From Psychromonas sp. MB-3u-54 (lineage in GTDB: Bacteria > Pseudomonadota > Gammaproteobacteria > Enterobacterales > Psychromonadaceae), in NCBI RefSeq assembly GCF_002836415.1, contig NZ_PJBP01000124.1, forward strand, positions 1-43,232: 43,232 nucleotides of DNA. Reading direction: 5' to 3'. Each line of letters begins with the position of its first letter. The stretch's first letter is position 1. A program made the translations under genes and the position numbers. Below the pieces are notes generated by a model. The model ran no database searches. It was not told the DNA's origin and saw only the letters and a list, made by a program, of their open reading frames with translations. Positions 17,933 through 26,535 of the stretch are shown here, piece by piece.

Positions 17933-18071
17933 AGAATGCTCCAGATGAACGTTTGATTTATGAATAAAGAGTCTAAAATTTTTTGTTGTTAGCGAGGCTA
18001 ATCAAGTTTAATTATAAGCAATAGAATGCTCAGCTTATAATATTAAGCGAGCATTCTTTTTGTCGTTAGCG
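17923..18071 (-). promoter_or_regulatory. nrdA-nrdB intercistronic hairpin and duplicated nrdB start region
   Basis: On the nrd mRNA strand, AGAATGCTC (18057-18049) pairs with GAGCATTCT (18031-18023); an inner GCTTA/TAAGC stem closes a 6-nt loop. The same GAGCATTCT occurs at 17941-17933, where it includes part of the nrdB Shine-Dalgarno sequence and abuts the ATG. The upstream arm could therefore pair with either copy. The duplicated context is GAGCATTCTATTGCTTATA upstream and GAGCATTCTATGGCTTATA at nrdB. A second shared block, CGCTAAC followed by ACAAAAA, suggests an old tandem duplication of the gap. Competition between the two pairings is an inference. Confidence 0.5.
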
Positions 18072-18075
18072 TTGA

Positions 18076-20349
18076 TTATATCTTACATGCACCGCCCGCA
18101 CAGTCATCTGCTTCTTCTATCACGTTTTCATCGTCTGCACCATCGCGGGTATTGTGGTAATACAATGTTTTAACACCCATTTTATAAGCAACCAATAAGT
18201 CTTTTAAAAGATTAGTCATCGGCACTCGTCCTTCAGAAAAACGTTTTGGATCGTAATTCGTATTGGCTGAAATTGCTTGATCGATGAATTTTTGCATTAT
18301 GCCAACTAATTCAAGGTAACCTTGATTGTTGGGAATATCCCACAATAACTCATAGTTTTGTTTATATTTTTCATACTCAGGCACTACCTGCTTCAAAATA
18401 CCATCTTTACTTGCTTTAACGCTTACAAAACCGCGTGGTGGTTCAATACCATTAGTCGCATTCGATATTTGACTCGATGTTTCAGAGGGCATTAATGCCG
18501 ATAAGGTAGAATTACGTAAACCGTGTTTAACAATATCACTGCGCAGGGTTTCCCAATCGAGGTGATACTGTTCATCACAAATATTATCTAATGACTTTTT
18601 GTACGTATCAAGCGGTAAAATACCCTGTGCATAACGTGTTTCGTTAAATTTAGGGCATGCACCACGTTCGAAAGCCAGTTTGTTGGAGGCTTTCAAAAGA
18701 TAATATTGAATAGCTTCAAAGGTTTTATGGGTTAGATTGTTGGCGCTGCCATCTGAGTATTTAACGCCGTTTTTAGCTAAATAATAAGCGAAGTTGATAA
18801 CCCCTATGCCTAATGTCCGACGTGCCATACTGCTGTTTTCAGCCGCTTTTACCGGGTAATCCTGGTAATCCAGTAAGCTATCTAATGCGCGCACTGCAAG
18901 TTCTGCAAGCTCTTCGAGTTCATCAAGTGACTCAATTGCGCCCAAGTTAAATGCCGATAAGGTACACAGGGCAATTTCACCTTCTTCATCCATAATGTGC
19001 TGCATGGGTTTAGTCGGCAAGGCAATTTCAAGGCATAAGTTACTTTGACGAATAGGGGCAACCTTACTGTCAAAGGGACTGTGCGTATTACAGTGATCCA
19101 CATTTTGAATGTAGATTCGGCCCGTACTGGCGCGTTCCTGCATTAGAAGAGAGAACAACTCAACGGCTGGAATGCTTTTTTGACGAATCTCAGGATCACC
19201 TTCGTATAAATTATACAAACGCTCAAATTCATCTTGATCTTCAAAAAAAGCATCGTATAAACCGGGGACATCCGAGGGACTGAACAAGGCTATATTTCTT
19301 TTGTCGATCAGGCGTTGATAAAATAATCGGCTTAGTTGGACTCCGTAGTCGAGATGACGTATGCGGTTGGAGTCAATGCCTCGATTATTTTTTAAAACCA
19401 ATAAAGATTCAACTTCCAAATGCCAGACAGGGTAAAAAACCGTTGCTGCACCGCCACGTACGCCACCCTGTGAGCATGATTTTACTGCGGTTTGGAAGTG
19501 TTTGTAGAATGGAATACAACCCGTATGGAAGGCCTCGCCGCCTCGAATAGCACTGCCCAGTGCACGAATACGACCGGCATTAATACCGATCCCGGCGCGT
19601 TGTGAAACATATTTAACAATTGCGCTGGATGTCGCGTTGATCGAATCAAGACTATCACCCGTTTCAATCAATACACATGAACTAAATTGACGCGTTGGTG
19701 TGCGGACGCCGGCCATAATAGGGGTCGGTAATGAAATTTTAAATTGTGAAACCGCATCATAAAAGCGTTTAACGTAAGATAAACGTATGGCAGGTTCATA
19801 ATTGGAAAACAGGCATGCTGCCACCATCATGTAAAGAAACTGTGCACTTTCATAAATATCACCGGTGACACGGTTTTGAATGAGGTATTTACCCTCAAGC
19901 TGTTTTACTGCGGCATAAGAAAACTTTAAATCACGATCATGAACGATAAATTTTTCCATCTCTTCAAACTCTTGCTTGCTATAGTCTTCAAGAAGATGCG
20001 TATCGTACTTGCCTTTAGAACACATTTTACTGACGTGTTCAAAGATACTTGGCGGTGTAAAACGTCGATAAGCTTTTTTACGCAGATGGAATACCGCAAG
20101 ATGTGCCGCTAAATATTGGTAGTCTGGTGATGCTTCTGAGATAAGATCAGCGGCCGCTTTAATAATAGTCTCATGGATATCATCGGTACGGATACCATCA
20201 TAAAACTGAATATGTGAATTTAATTCAACCTGAGAGACCGAAACATTTTTTAAGCCTTCTGCAGCCCAAGTGATAACTCGGTGAATCTTATCAAGATCAA
20301 TGCGTTCTCTTTTGCCATTTCGTTTTGTGACAAATAGGTTTTTTTTCAT
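18076..20349 (-). CDS. nrdA: Ribonucleoside-diphosphate reductase 1 subunit alpha NrdA
   Basis: NrdA is the class Ia large subunit that reduces NDPs to dNDPs. An N-terminal ATP-cone (residues 1-95) provides the overall-activity allosteric site. The catalytic cysteines are visible in FSSCVLIETGDSLDSI, in NLCLEIALPT (with Asn and Glu of the active site) and in LCTLSAFNLG. The radical-transfer tyrosine pair is in KTLYYHNTRDG. The C-terminal CAGGACKI carries the redox cysteines reloaded by thioredoxin or glutaredoxin. It has 757 aa (E. coli 761). AAGG precedes the ATG by 9 bases. NrdR-like and DnaA boxes lie upstream. It is the first gene of nrdA-nrdB-yfaE. Confidence 0.98.
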   Translation of the reverse strand: MKKNLFVTKRNGKRERIDLDKIHRVITWAAEGLKNVSVSQVELNSHIQFYDGIRTDDIHETIIKAAADLISEASPDYQYLAAHLAVFHLRKKAYRRFTPPSIFEHVSKMCSKGKYDTHLLEDYSKQEFEEMEKFIVHDRDLKFSYAAVKQLEGKYLIQNRVTGDIYESAQFLYMMVAACLFSNYEPAIRLSYVKRFYDAVSQFKISLPTPIMAGVRTPTRQFSSCVLIETGDSLDSINATSSAIVKYVSQRAGIGINAGRIRALGSAIRGGEAFHTGCIPFYKHFQTAVKSCSQGGVRGGAATVFYPVWHLEVESLLVLKNNRGIDSNRIRHLDYGVQLSRLFYQRLIDKRNIALFSPSDVPGLYDAFFEDQDEFERLYNLYEGDPEIRQKSIPAVELFSLLMQERASTGRIYIQNVDHCNTHSPFDSKVAPIRQSNLCLEIALPTKPMQHIMDEEGEIALCTLSAFNLGAIESLDELEELAELAVRALDSLLDYQDYPVKAAENSSMARRTLGIGVINFAYYLAKNGVKYSDGSANNLTHKTFEAIQYYLLKASNKLAFERGACPKFNETRYAQGILPLDTYKKSLDNICDEQYHLDWETLRSDIVKHGLRNSTLSALMPSETSSQISNATNGIEPPRGFVSVKASKDGILKQVVPEYEKYKQNYELLWDIPNNQGYLELVGIMQKFIDQAISANTNYDPKRFSEGRVPMTNLLKDLLVAYKMGVKTLYYHNTRDGADDENVIEEADDCAGGACKI

Positions 20350-20423
20350 TCAGGATACCTTATATCTAGCGACAACTGTGTTACTTAACATGCAGTTTTA
20401 ATAGTGTTGCTCATTGGTCAAAA

Positions 20424-20471
20424 ACACAACATATTGTGTTTGATAGCGCGAGGTGACACAAGATAAAGCTT
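20424..20471 (-). promoter_or_regulatory. NrdR-box pair and putative nrdA promoter
   Basis: ACACAACATATTGTGT at 20424-20439 matches the NrdR box consensus ACACWATATATWGTGT with one difference. A weaker partner, ACACAAGATAAAGCTT, starts at 20456, exactly 32 bp away (three helical turns), as usual for NrdR pairs. On the minus strand TTGTGT (in box 2) and CACAAT (in box 1), with a 17-bp spacer, could be the -35 and -10, so NrdR would cover the promoter. Family knowledge: NrdR represses nrd operons when dATP is high. Confidence 0.65.
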
Positions 20472-20507
20472 TTTAAGTTTTTTTCAAGCAAATGTTTTTA
20501 GCTTTAC

Positions 20508-20528
20508 AGTGGATAAAATTGTGGATAA
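20508..20528. promoter_or_regulatory. Two DnaA boxes upstream of nrdA
   Basis: TGTGGATAA at 20520-20528 is a perfect DnaA box (TTATCCACA on the minus strand), and AGTGGATAA at 20508-20516 differs at one base. Both have the same orientation, 12 bp apart, about 50-70 bp upstream of the putative nrdA promoter. In E. coli DnaA binds upstream of nrdAB and links its expression to replication; the same wiring is inferred here. Confidence 0.65.
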
Positions 20529-20980
20529 CTAGCGCATAAAAAAACAGGTTAGTATTAACTAACAAATAGCTTAAGGGAGGGGCTGAGATCAATGAAATGC
20601 AACCTTTATTTTTAACTGTAAATAATAATTATATCAGCAAATATAATTAGGAATAAAATTTCACTAACTTCTCTTCTATTCCTGTTTTTGCATTTCTACC
20701 GATTACACGCGGGCAAAAATAAGAAAAACTTTTCAATTATTGCGTGCTGCCTGTTTAATATAGCAGGTTAATAATAAATGCCATTGCGATTCATACCATT
20801 CAAATTTAAAAAGTAATATTGCGGGAAAGATGATGAAACTAGCTATGGAAGAAAATAGTGACAATAATCAGCTTATGGTGAGATTGTTCGTTCGGCAATC
20901 GGCTTGCTTAATAAGACGAATAGAATGGCAGAGAAGCAGGGGATTTATACTTCTCTGTTAATAAGATCCTGTAAATCTGG
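20529..20980. other. Intergenic region between nrdA and ubiG
   Basis: No convincing gene. CAGAGAAG (20931-20938) and CTTCTCTG (20950-20957) form an inverted repeat. CCTGTAA (20968-20974) pairs with TTACAGG (20981-20987), a hairpin overlapping the ubiG stop codon. Either may end ubiG transcription, but neither has a strong U-tract. Confidence 0.5.
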
Positions 20981-21706
20981 TTACAGGGCTTTTGTACACC
21001 TTAGCATGTAATTAACATTGACATTTTTAGTAATAACAAACTCGCTCTGCAGCGGATTAAATTCAACACCGCATAAATCTTCACAGGTTAATGTGGTGCT
21101 ATCAATAGCTGTTAATAACTGTGAAGGGCGAATAAATTTTTCATATTCATGGGTGCCTTTAGGTACCCATTTCAATAAATGCTCGGCACCAACAATCATC
21201 ATTAAATAAGCCTTGAAGGTTTTATTAATAGTCGAAAAATAAACCGTACCACCCGGTTTGACCAAATCGCAACAAGCTTGCACAATAGAGGCAGGATCCG
21301 GCACATGCTCTAACATCTCCATGCAAGTCACCAAATCAAATTGACCCGCATGTTGTGCCGCAAACTCCTCTGCGGTTATTTTTTGATACTGTACTTTTGT
21401 TTGCGTCTCTAATGCGTGCAGCTTTGCAATTTGTAACGCAGCATGGGCCATATCGATGCCTGTTACATTCGCGCCTTGTTTTGCCATGCTTTCACTGAGA
21501 ATACCGCCACCACAGCCAATATCTGCAATCGACTTGGCAAATAATCCCTCGCTGCCCTGCTCTATATAACGTAACCGAGTGGGATTAAGCATATGCAATG
21601 GTTTGAAGTCACCTTCTAAATCCCACCATTGTTCAGCCATTGCGGAGAACTTTTCAATTTCTTTTGGATCAACATTGTTTGCAGTTGTACTTTTATTGAC
21701 TGACAT
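20981..21706 (-). CDS. ubiG: Ubiquinone biosynthesis O-methyltransferase UbiG
   Basis: UbiG performs both SAM-dependent O-methylations of ubiquinone synthesis. The SAM motif I is IADIGCGGGILSESMA near residues 61-76. The family signatures FSAMAEQWWDLEGDFKPLHMLNPTRLRYI and CMEMLEHVPDP are present, as is the membrane-contact region (KAYLMMIVGAEHLLKWVPKGTHEYEKFI). The length of 241 aa matches E. coli (240). It is divergent from gyrA, the same neighbour arrangement as in E. coli. A hairpin overlaps its stop codon. Confidence 0.97.
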   Translation of the reverse strand: MSVNKSTTANNVDPKEIEKFSAMAEQWWDLEGDFKPLHMLNPTRLRYIEQGSEGLFAKSIADIGCGGGILSESMAKQGANVTGIDMAHAALQIAKLHALETQTKVQYQKITAEEFAAQHAGQFDLVTCMEMLEHVPDPASIVQACCDLVKPGGTVYFSTINKTFKAYLMMIVGAEHLLKWVPKGTHEYEKFIRPSQLLTAIDSTTLTCEDLCGVEFNPLQSEFVITKNVNVNYMLRCTKAL

Positions 21707-22087
21707 GAAGCTTTACCCGGTTTTTGTAGATGAGGCATTATAACGAGTAAAAAAGATAAAACAATTAACCTGAGTCCCGCTAATAGCGCGGCAAAAATAT
21801 TTAAAATCGTGATCATCCCTAAGCCGAGACGTTTCAGCGTATCAAGTTGGGAAAGGCGATTAGAAAGCTAAAATTAACCGCCTGTAGAAGTTTTAGATAA
21901 AAATTAATTTGTATAAAAAAACATCACAAATGACATCCTACCGCTTATTTGCGCCATAGATTGATTCTGAGCTTATATTAATTGAAAAATGCCGCTGAAT
22001 TCATCTCTTCACCAATAATATGTGGTAGAATGCACAACTCTAAAAAATTTCAATCGATATACTAATAAAATAAGGATCTTGGCCTCT
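21707..22087. other. Divergent ubiG-gyrA promoter region
   Basis: About 380 bp without a gene. The frame of gyrA is open upstream to 22022, but that stretch encodes no conserved residues. An extended -10 for gyrA is at 22023-22031 (described separately). No operator I can name is visible. Confidence 0.6.
22023..22031 (+). promoter_or_regulatory. Putative gyrA promoter, extended -10
   Basis: TGG followed by TAGAAT (22026-22031) makes an extended -10 element; the -35 at the usual spacing is poor. Transcription would start near 22038, inside the upstream extension of the open frame, which supports the 22088 start codon. Confidence 0.45.
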
Positions 22088-24844
22088 ATGAGCGAATTTG
22101 TATCAGACGTTTCTCCGATCAACATTGAAGATGAATTAAAGAACTCTTATCTTGAATATGCAATGAGCGTCATTGTCGGGCGAGCTTTACCCGATGTACG
22201 CGATGGTCTTAAACCGGTTCACCGCCGTGTTTTATTTGCCATGAATGTATTGCGTAATGACTGGAATAAACCTTACAAAAAATCAGCCCGTATTGTTGGT
22301 GATGTGATCGGTAAATATCACCCGCACGGTGATACAGCGGTATACGATACTATTGTTCGTATGGCGCAAGATTTCTCCCTTCGTTATATGCTCGTTGACG
22401 GCCAGGGTAACTTTGGCTCAGTCGATGGCGATAGTGCGGCAGCAATGCGTTATACGGAAATTCGTATGCAGAAACTGGCGCATGAATTATTAGCCGATTT
22501 AGAGAAAGAAACCGTTGATTTTGTGCCGAACTATGATGGTACAGAGTTTATTCCTGAAGTAATGCCAACAAAAATTCCTAATTTGTTAATTAACGGATCA
22601 TCCGGTATTGCGGTCGGTATGGCAACCAATATTCCACCTCATAATTTAGGTGAAGTCATCGACGGTTGTTTAGCGCTGATTGAAGATGCTGACATTACGA
22701 TTAATGAATTAATCGAATTTATTCCCGGACCTGATTTCCCGACTTCAGGTATTATCAATGGCCGTAAGGGTATTGTTGATGCTTACCACACGGGCCGTGG
22801 AAAAATAAAAGTGCGCGCAAAAGCGGATATTGAAGTGAATGATAAAACCGGTCGTGAAACGATTGTGGTGCATGAACTTCCTTATCAGGTTAATAAAGCG
22901 CGTTTAATTGAAAAAATTGCTGAATTCGTAAAAGATAAAAAAATAGAAGGTATTAGCGCGTTACGTGATGAGTCCGATAAAGACGGTATGCGGATGGTGG
23001 TTGAAGTTAAACGTGGCGAAGTGGGAGAGGTCGTTTTAAATAACCTTTACGCACAAACCCAAATGCAGGTTACCTTTGGTATTAATGCCGTGGCGCTTGA
23101 TCATGGTCAACCCAAGCTATTTAACCTCAAAGAAATGTTGGAAGCCTTCATTTTACACCGACGTGAAGTGGTTACGCGCCGTACTGTATTTGAGCTGAAG
23201 AAAGCGCGAGAACGTGCACATATACTTGAAGGTTTAGCTATTTCGCTGGCAAATATAGAACCTATCATTGCATTGATTCGCCATTCAGCGACACCGGGCG
23301 AGGCTAAAATCGCGTTACAGGCACAGGGTTGGAATCTAGGCCATGTGTCGGCAATGCTTGAAGCATCAGGTGTTGATGCGGCCCGTCCCGATGGTTTAGC
23401 CATTGAATTTGGTGTCCGTGATAACCAATACTTTATGACGGAAGTACAAGCGCAGGCTATTCTCGATTTACGTTTACAAAAACTAACCGGTCTTGAACAC
23501 GAAAAAATATTAACTGAATATAAAGAGCTGCTTGAAATTATCGCGGCATTATTATTTATCCTCGAGAGCCCTGAACGTTTGATGGAAGTTATCCGTGAAG
23601 AGTTAGCCGAAATTAAAGCCAACTATGCTGATCCTCGTCGTACTGAAATCGCCGCGAGTGAAACCGACCTGAGCATGGAAGATTTAATCACTGAAGAAGA
23701 TGTAGTGGTCACGCTTTCCCATGAAGGTTATGTTAAGTACCAACCCTTAAGCGATTACGAAGCACAACGTCGTGGCGGTAAAGGAAAGGCGGCAACTAAG
23801 ATGAAAAATGAAGATTTCATCGAAAAACTATTAGTTGCAAGCACCCATGATACGATTTTATGTTTTTCCACCCGCGGCCGTTTATATTGGCTGAAGGTAT
23901 TTCAGTTGCCGTTAGCGTCACGTCAGGCACGTGGTCGTCCTATCGTTAATATTCTACCCCTTGAAGAAGGCGAACGTATTACCGCAATTTTACCTGTGCG
24001 TGATTATGCCGATGATAAATTTGTCTTTATGGCAACCGCCAACGGAACGGTCAAGAAAACCGCACTAAGCGCTTACAGTCGTCCGCGTAACAGTGGTCTG
24101 ATTGCAATCAATCTAAATGAAGATAATGAATTAATCGGCGTTGGTATCACCGACGGCAGCAATGAAATCATGATTTTCTCCGATGCCGGTAAGGTTGTGC
24201 GCTTTAAAGAAGCAGAAGAAAGTCCTGTGCTTGATGAAAACGGTGCACCGGTATTAGATGAAGAGGGTAACCCTGAAATCAAGGTTAAAGGTGTTCGTGC
24301 AATGGGGCGTACCGCAACCGGGGTTCGTGGTATTAAATTAAAAGCGGGCGAAAAAGTTGTGTCCTTGATTATTCCAAACGAAACAGGCCATATCTTAACC
24401 ACGACTGAAAATGGTTACGGTAAACGTACACCACTTTCAGACTACTCGTCTAAGAGCCGCGCAACGCAAGGTGTTATCTCCATTAAAGTAAGCGAGCGTA
24501 ACGGTAAAGTGGTGGGTGCGGTGCAAGTTGATACAAACGACGAGATCATGCTGATCACCAACAGGGGAACCTTAGTACGTACCCGCGTGAGTGAAGTGTC
24601 AGTGGTCGGGCGTAATACTCAGGGGGTGACGCTGATCCGCACCGCAGAAGACGAGAAAATCGTTGCTCTGCAACGCATTGAGGAAATCGAGGATCTGCCC
24701 GTTTACGAAGAAGACGAGGAAACCGGCAGTGCAATGGCTGCGTTAGACGCTGAAACTGATGTTGATCAAGAAGGTCAGGAAATTGGCAGTGAAACGGCTA
24801 CATTAGACGCTGAAACTGATGTTGATCAGCCAGACGAAGTATAA
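22088..24844 (+). CDS. gyrA: DNA gyrase subunit A
   Basis: GyrA is the breakage-reunion subunit of gyrase (negative supercoiling). The catalytic tyrosine is Tyr122 (AMRYTEIR). The quinolone region reads [10 protein letters not shown], with Thr83 and Asp87 in E. coli numbering. The GyrA box QRRGGKG is in the C-terminal beta-pinwheel. Start: the ATG at 22088 ([27 protein letters not shown]) aligns with E. coli, and AAGGAT lies upstream. The product is 918 aa against 875 in E. coli; part of the excess is an acidic tail of two 20-residue repeats (24721-24840) ending the protein. A rho-independent terminator follows. Confidence 0.98.
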   Translation: MSEFVSDVSPINIEDELKNSYLEYAMSVIVGRALPDVRDGLKPVHRRVLFAMNVLRNDWNKPYKKSARIVGDVIGKYHPHGDTAVYDTIVRMAQDFSLRYMLVDGQGNFGSVDGDSAAAMRYTEIRMQKLAHELLADLEKETVDFVPNYDGTEFIPEVMPTKIPNLLINGSSGIAVGMATNIPPHNLGEVIDGCLALIEDADITINELIEFIPGPDFPTSGIINGRKGIVDAYHTGRGKIKVRAKADIEVNDKTGRETIVVHELPYQVNKARLIEKIAEFVKDKKIEGISALRDESDKDGMRMVVEVKRGEVGEVVLNNLYAQTQMQVTFGINAVALDHGQPKLFNLKEMLEAFILHRREVVTRRTVFELKKARERAHILEGLAISLANIEPIIALIRHSATPGEAKIALQAQGWNLGHVSAMLEASGVDAARPDGLAIEFGVRDNQYFMTEVQAQAILDLRLQKLTGLEHEKILTEYKELLEIIAALLFILESPERLMEVIREELAEIKANYADPRRTEIAASETDLSMEDLITEEDVVVTLSHEGYVKYQPLSDYEAQRRGGKGKAATKMKNEDFIEKLLVASTHDTILCFSTRGRLYWLKVFQLPLASRQARGRPIVNILPLEEGERITAILPVRDYADDKFVFMATANGTVKKTALSAYSRPRNSGLIAINLNEDNELIGVGITDGSNEIMIFSDAGKVVRFKEAEESPVLDENGAPVLDEEGNPEIKVKGVRAMGRTATGVRGIKLKAGEKVVSLIIPNETGHILTTTENGYGKRTPLSDYSSKSRATQGVISIKVSERNGKVVGAVQVDTNDEIMLITNRGTLVRTRVSEVSVVGRNTQGVTLIRTAEDEKIVALQRIEEIEDLPVYEEDEETGSAMAALDAETDVDQEGQEIGSETATLDAETDVDQPDEV
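24721..24840 (+). repeat. 60-bp in-frame tandem duplication in the gyrA tail
   Basis: Positions 24721-24780 and 24781-24840 are two units of 60 bp, identical over at least 26 bases and differing at a handful elsewhere. They encode [20 protein letters not shown] and [19 protein letters not shown]. The duplication preserves frame and doubles an acidic tail segment. Confidence 0.9.
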
Positions 24845-24854
24845 CCATAAGTCA

Positions 24855-24896
24855 TACTCAAATTACTTGAATTTTCCTGTTCAAGTAATTTGGGTA
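24855..24896. repeat. Palindromic element, copy 2, after gyrA
   Basis: TACTCAAATTACTTGAA (24855-24871) and TTCAAGTAATTTGGGTA (24880-24896) pair with one mismatch across an 8-nt loop. Its arm TACCCAAATTACTTGAA is related to the elements at 2542 and 35115. Confidence 0.75.
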
Positions 24897-24906
24897 GAAA
24901 GGTTTT

Positions 24907-24932
24907 AAAAAACGGCTTTTGCCGTTTTTTTT
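24907..24932 (+). terminator. Rho-independent terminator of gyrA
   Basis: AAAAAACGGC, a TTTT loop and GCCGTTTTTT form a stem followed by T-rich sequence. A second, weaker hairpin (AACGC, then GCGTT and a T-run) follows near 24966-24990. Confidence 0.85.
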
Positions 24933-25124
24933 GTTTTCGAAGATAAAGAACGGGTAGAGAGATTAACGCTTAAGTAAATAGGCGTTTTTTATTGATAATC
25001 TTATTTTAAAAAATAAAAAGTGTCAAAAATTAATCATTCTAGCTTAAGTTTGTTGGCACTAGCTGTTTCTTCATTCTACATTTAATGCTAGTTTTACCAC
25101 CCTAAATAATTTAATTCACCCTTT

Positions 25125-25313
25125 AATACCAATTCCATTAATTAAGTGATCTGTTTAGGCGCCGGAAAAACGCATGAAAGCAAGGCATTGATTGCAGTAA
25201 CTAGTTGTTCTAATTGCAAAATCAATAACAAAGACTAAAACGTAGTTTTATGTCTAGCTAGCATGTGTTTTAACAAGCATAAATGGGCATGAATTTAAAG
25301 GATTTGGTATAAT
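25125..25313. mobile_element. MITE-like element, copy C, upstream of serC
   Basis: It starts AATACCAATTCCATTAATTA and ends GGATTTGGTATAAT, with imperfect terminal inverted repeats (ATACCAAxTCC). The left end shares ATTAATxAAGTGATC with copies A and B at 9583 and 10341. The interior is non-coding. Its right end carries TGGTATAAT, an extended -10 oriented toward serC. Confidence 0.65.
25305..25313 (+). promoter_or_regulatory. Possible serC promoter in the end of the MITE-like element
   Basis: TATAAT at 25308-25313 is a perfect -10 preceded by TG-n (extended -10). No good -35 is seen. Transcription would begin near 25320, leaving a leader of only about 13 bases that holds an AAGAAG ribosome site. 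Predicted from sequence alone. Confidence 0.4.
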
Positions 25314-25332
25314 ATCCTAAAGAAGAAAACCG

Positions 25333-26421
25333 ATGAGTAAAATATTTAATTTCTGCGCAGGTCCGGCTATGTTACCTGAAGCCGTTATGCAAAAAGCACA
25401 AGAAGAGTTTTGTAACTGGCAAGGGCTGGGGGTTTCTGTGATGGAAATCAGCCACCGTAGTCCAGAATATATCGAAATGGCAGAACAAGCTGAGCAGGAT
25501 CTGCGTGATTTGTTGGCTGTACCTGATAATTATAAAGTACTTTTTTGTCATGGTGGCGGACGCGGGCAATTTGCCGCGGTGCCATTAAATCTGCTGGGTG
25601 ATAAATTGGATGTGGATTATTTAATTACCGGGCAATGGTCAAAATTAGCGGTCGATGAAGCGAAAAAACACGCCCGTGTGACCGAAACCAGTGTCCTCAA
25701 CAAAACAGCCGAGGGTAAGGTAAGTGTTAAAGCTGCAGCTGACTGGAATATTAATGCGGGTGCGGCTTATGTGCATTACTGCCCCAATGAAACAATCGAA
25801 GGTATTGAAATTTTTGAAACACCTGAGACAGGTGTTGTGCCGCTGGTAGCCGATATGAGTTCAACGATTTTGTCCCGTCCGATTGACGTTTCTAAATTTG
25901 GTGTTATTTACGCGGGCGCACAGAAAAACATCGGTCCGTCGGGCTTGGCAATTGTGATTGTACGTGAAGATTTAATCGGTAAAGCACGCAAAGTCATCCC
26001 GTCTATTTTTGATTACCAAATACAGGCGAATGCCGGATCAATGTTCAATACGCCGCCAACTTATTCATGGTATCTGGCGGGCCTCGTTTTTAAATGGTTA
26101 AAAGAGCAGGGTGGTTTGGTCGAAATAGAAAAGAAAAATATAGCAAAAGCCGATTTACTTTATCATTTTATCGACAGTTCTACGTTGTATCGCAATAATG
26201 TCGACAAATCAGTGCGCAGCCGGATGAATATTCCCTTTCAACTTGCGAATGAAAACTTAAATGCGCTTTTCCTGAAAGAGTCTACAGACGCTAATCTTAT
26301 GACTCTCAAAGGTCATCGGGCAGTAGGCGGAATGCGTGCCAGTATCTACAATGCGATGCCGATTGAAGGTGTGCAGGCGTTAGTTGATTTTATGGCAAAG
26401 TTTGAAGCTGATTACGCGTAA
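25333..26421 (+). CDS. serC: Phosphoserine aminotransferase SerC
   Basis: SerC is a PLP enzyme making O-phosphoserine for serine synthesis; it also acts in pyridoxal phosphate synthesis. [15 protein letters not shown] starts the protein, [14 protein letters not shown] binds the phosphate, and the Schiff-base lysine is in [13 protein letters not shown] near residue 198. [21 protein letters not shown] and the C-terminal [12 protein letters not shown] are family signatures. The length is 362 aa, the same as E. coli. AAGAAG before the ATG is a modest ribosome site. It is the first gene of the serC-hisC-aroA set, with its promoter possibly inside a MITE-like element. Confidence 0.97.
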   Translation: MSKIFNFCAGPAMLPEAVMQKAQEEFCNWQGLGVSVMEISHRSPEYIEMAEQAEQDLRDLLAVPDNYKVLFCHGGGRGQFAAVPLNLLGDKLDVDYLITGQWSKLAVDEAKKHARVTETSVLNKTAEGKVSVKAAADWNINAGAAYVHYCPNETIEGIEIFETPETGVVPLVADMSSTILSRPIDVSKFGVIYAGAQKNIGPSGLAIVIVREDLIGKARKVIPSIFDYQIQANAGSMFNTPPTYSWYLAGLVFKWLKEQGGLVEIEKKNIAKADLLYHFIDSSTLYRNNVDKSVRSRMNIPFQLANENLNALFLKESTDANLMTLKGHRAVGGMRASIYNAMPIEGVQALVDFMAKFEADYA

Positions 26422-26492
26422 CATTGACTGAGAATCGGCACTTAAAAAACACCCTAAACCATCCTGTTTAAACACCCTCAGTCAATGGGGGT
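26422..26492 (+). promoter_or_regulatory. Alternative hairpins between serC and hisC
   Basis: CATTGACTGAG (26422-26432) is exactly complementary to CTCAGTCAATG (26477-26487). CACCC (26473-26477) can also pair with GGGTG (26488-26492), and the two pairings exclude each other. There is no T-run. It may be an intercistronic processing or attenuation structure, or chance. Confidence 0.35.
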
Positions 26493-26535
26493 GATACTCG
26501 GTTAACAAATTGCTATTAGAAATTAAGGATCAAAG

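Noticed and set aside
20830-20961. 43-codon plus-strand frame (MMKLAMEENS...) between nrdA and ubiG with GGGAAAG upstream
   Set aside because: The product is short, ends within an inverted repeat, resembles nothing I know, and is the only support for itself.
22022-22087. N-terminal extension of gyrA by 22 codons from an upstream GTG
   Set aside because: The extension has no conserved residues, overlaps the likely promoter, and GyrA homologs begin at the 22088 ATG.
23107-23622. 171-codon open frame antisense to gyrA
   Set aside because: It is a Ser-rich shadow of gyrA codon use, has no ribosome site, and lies wholly inside a conserved gene.
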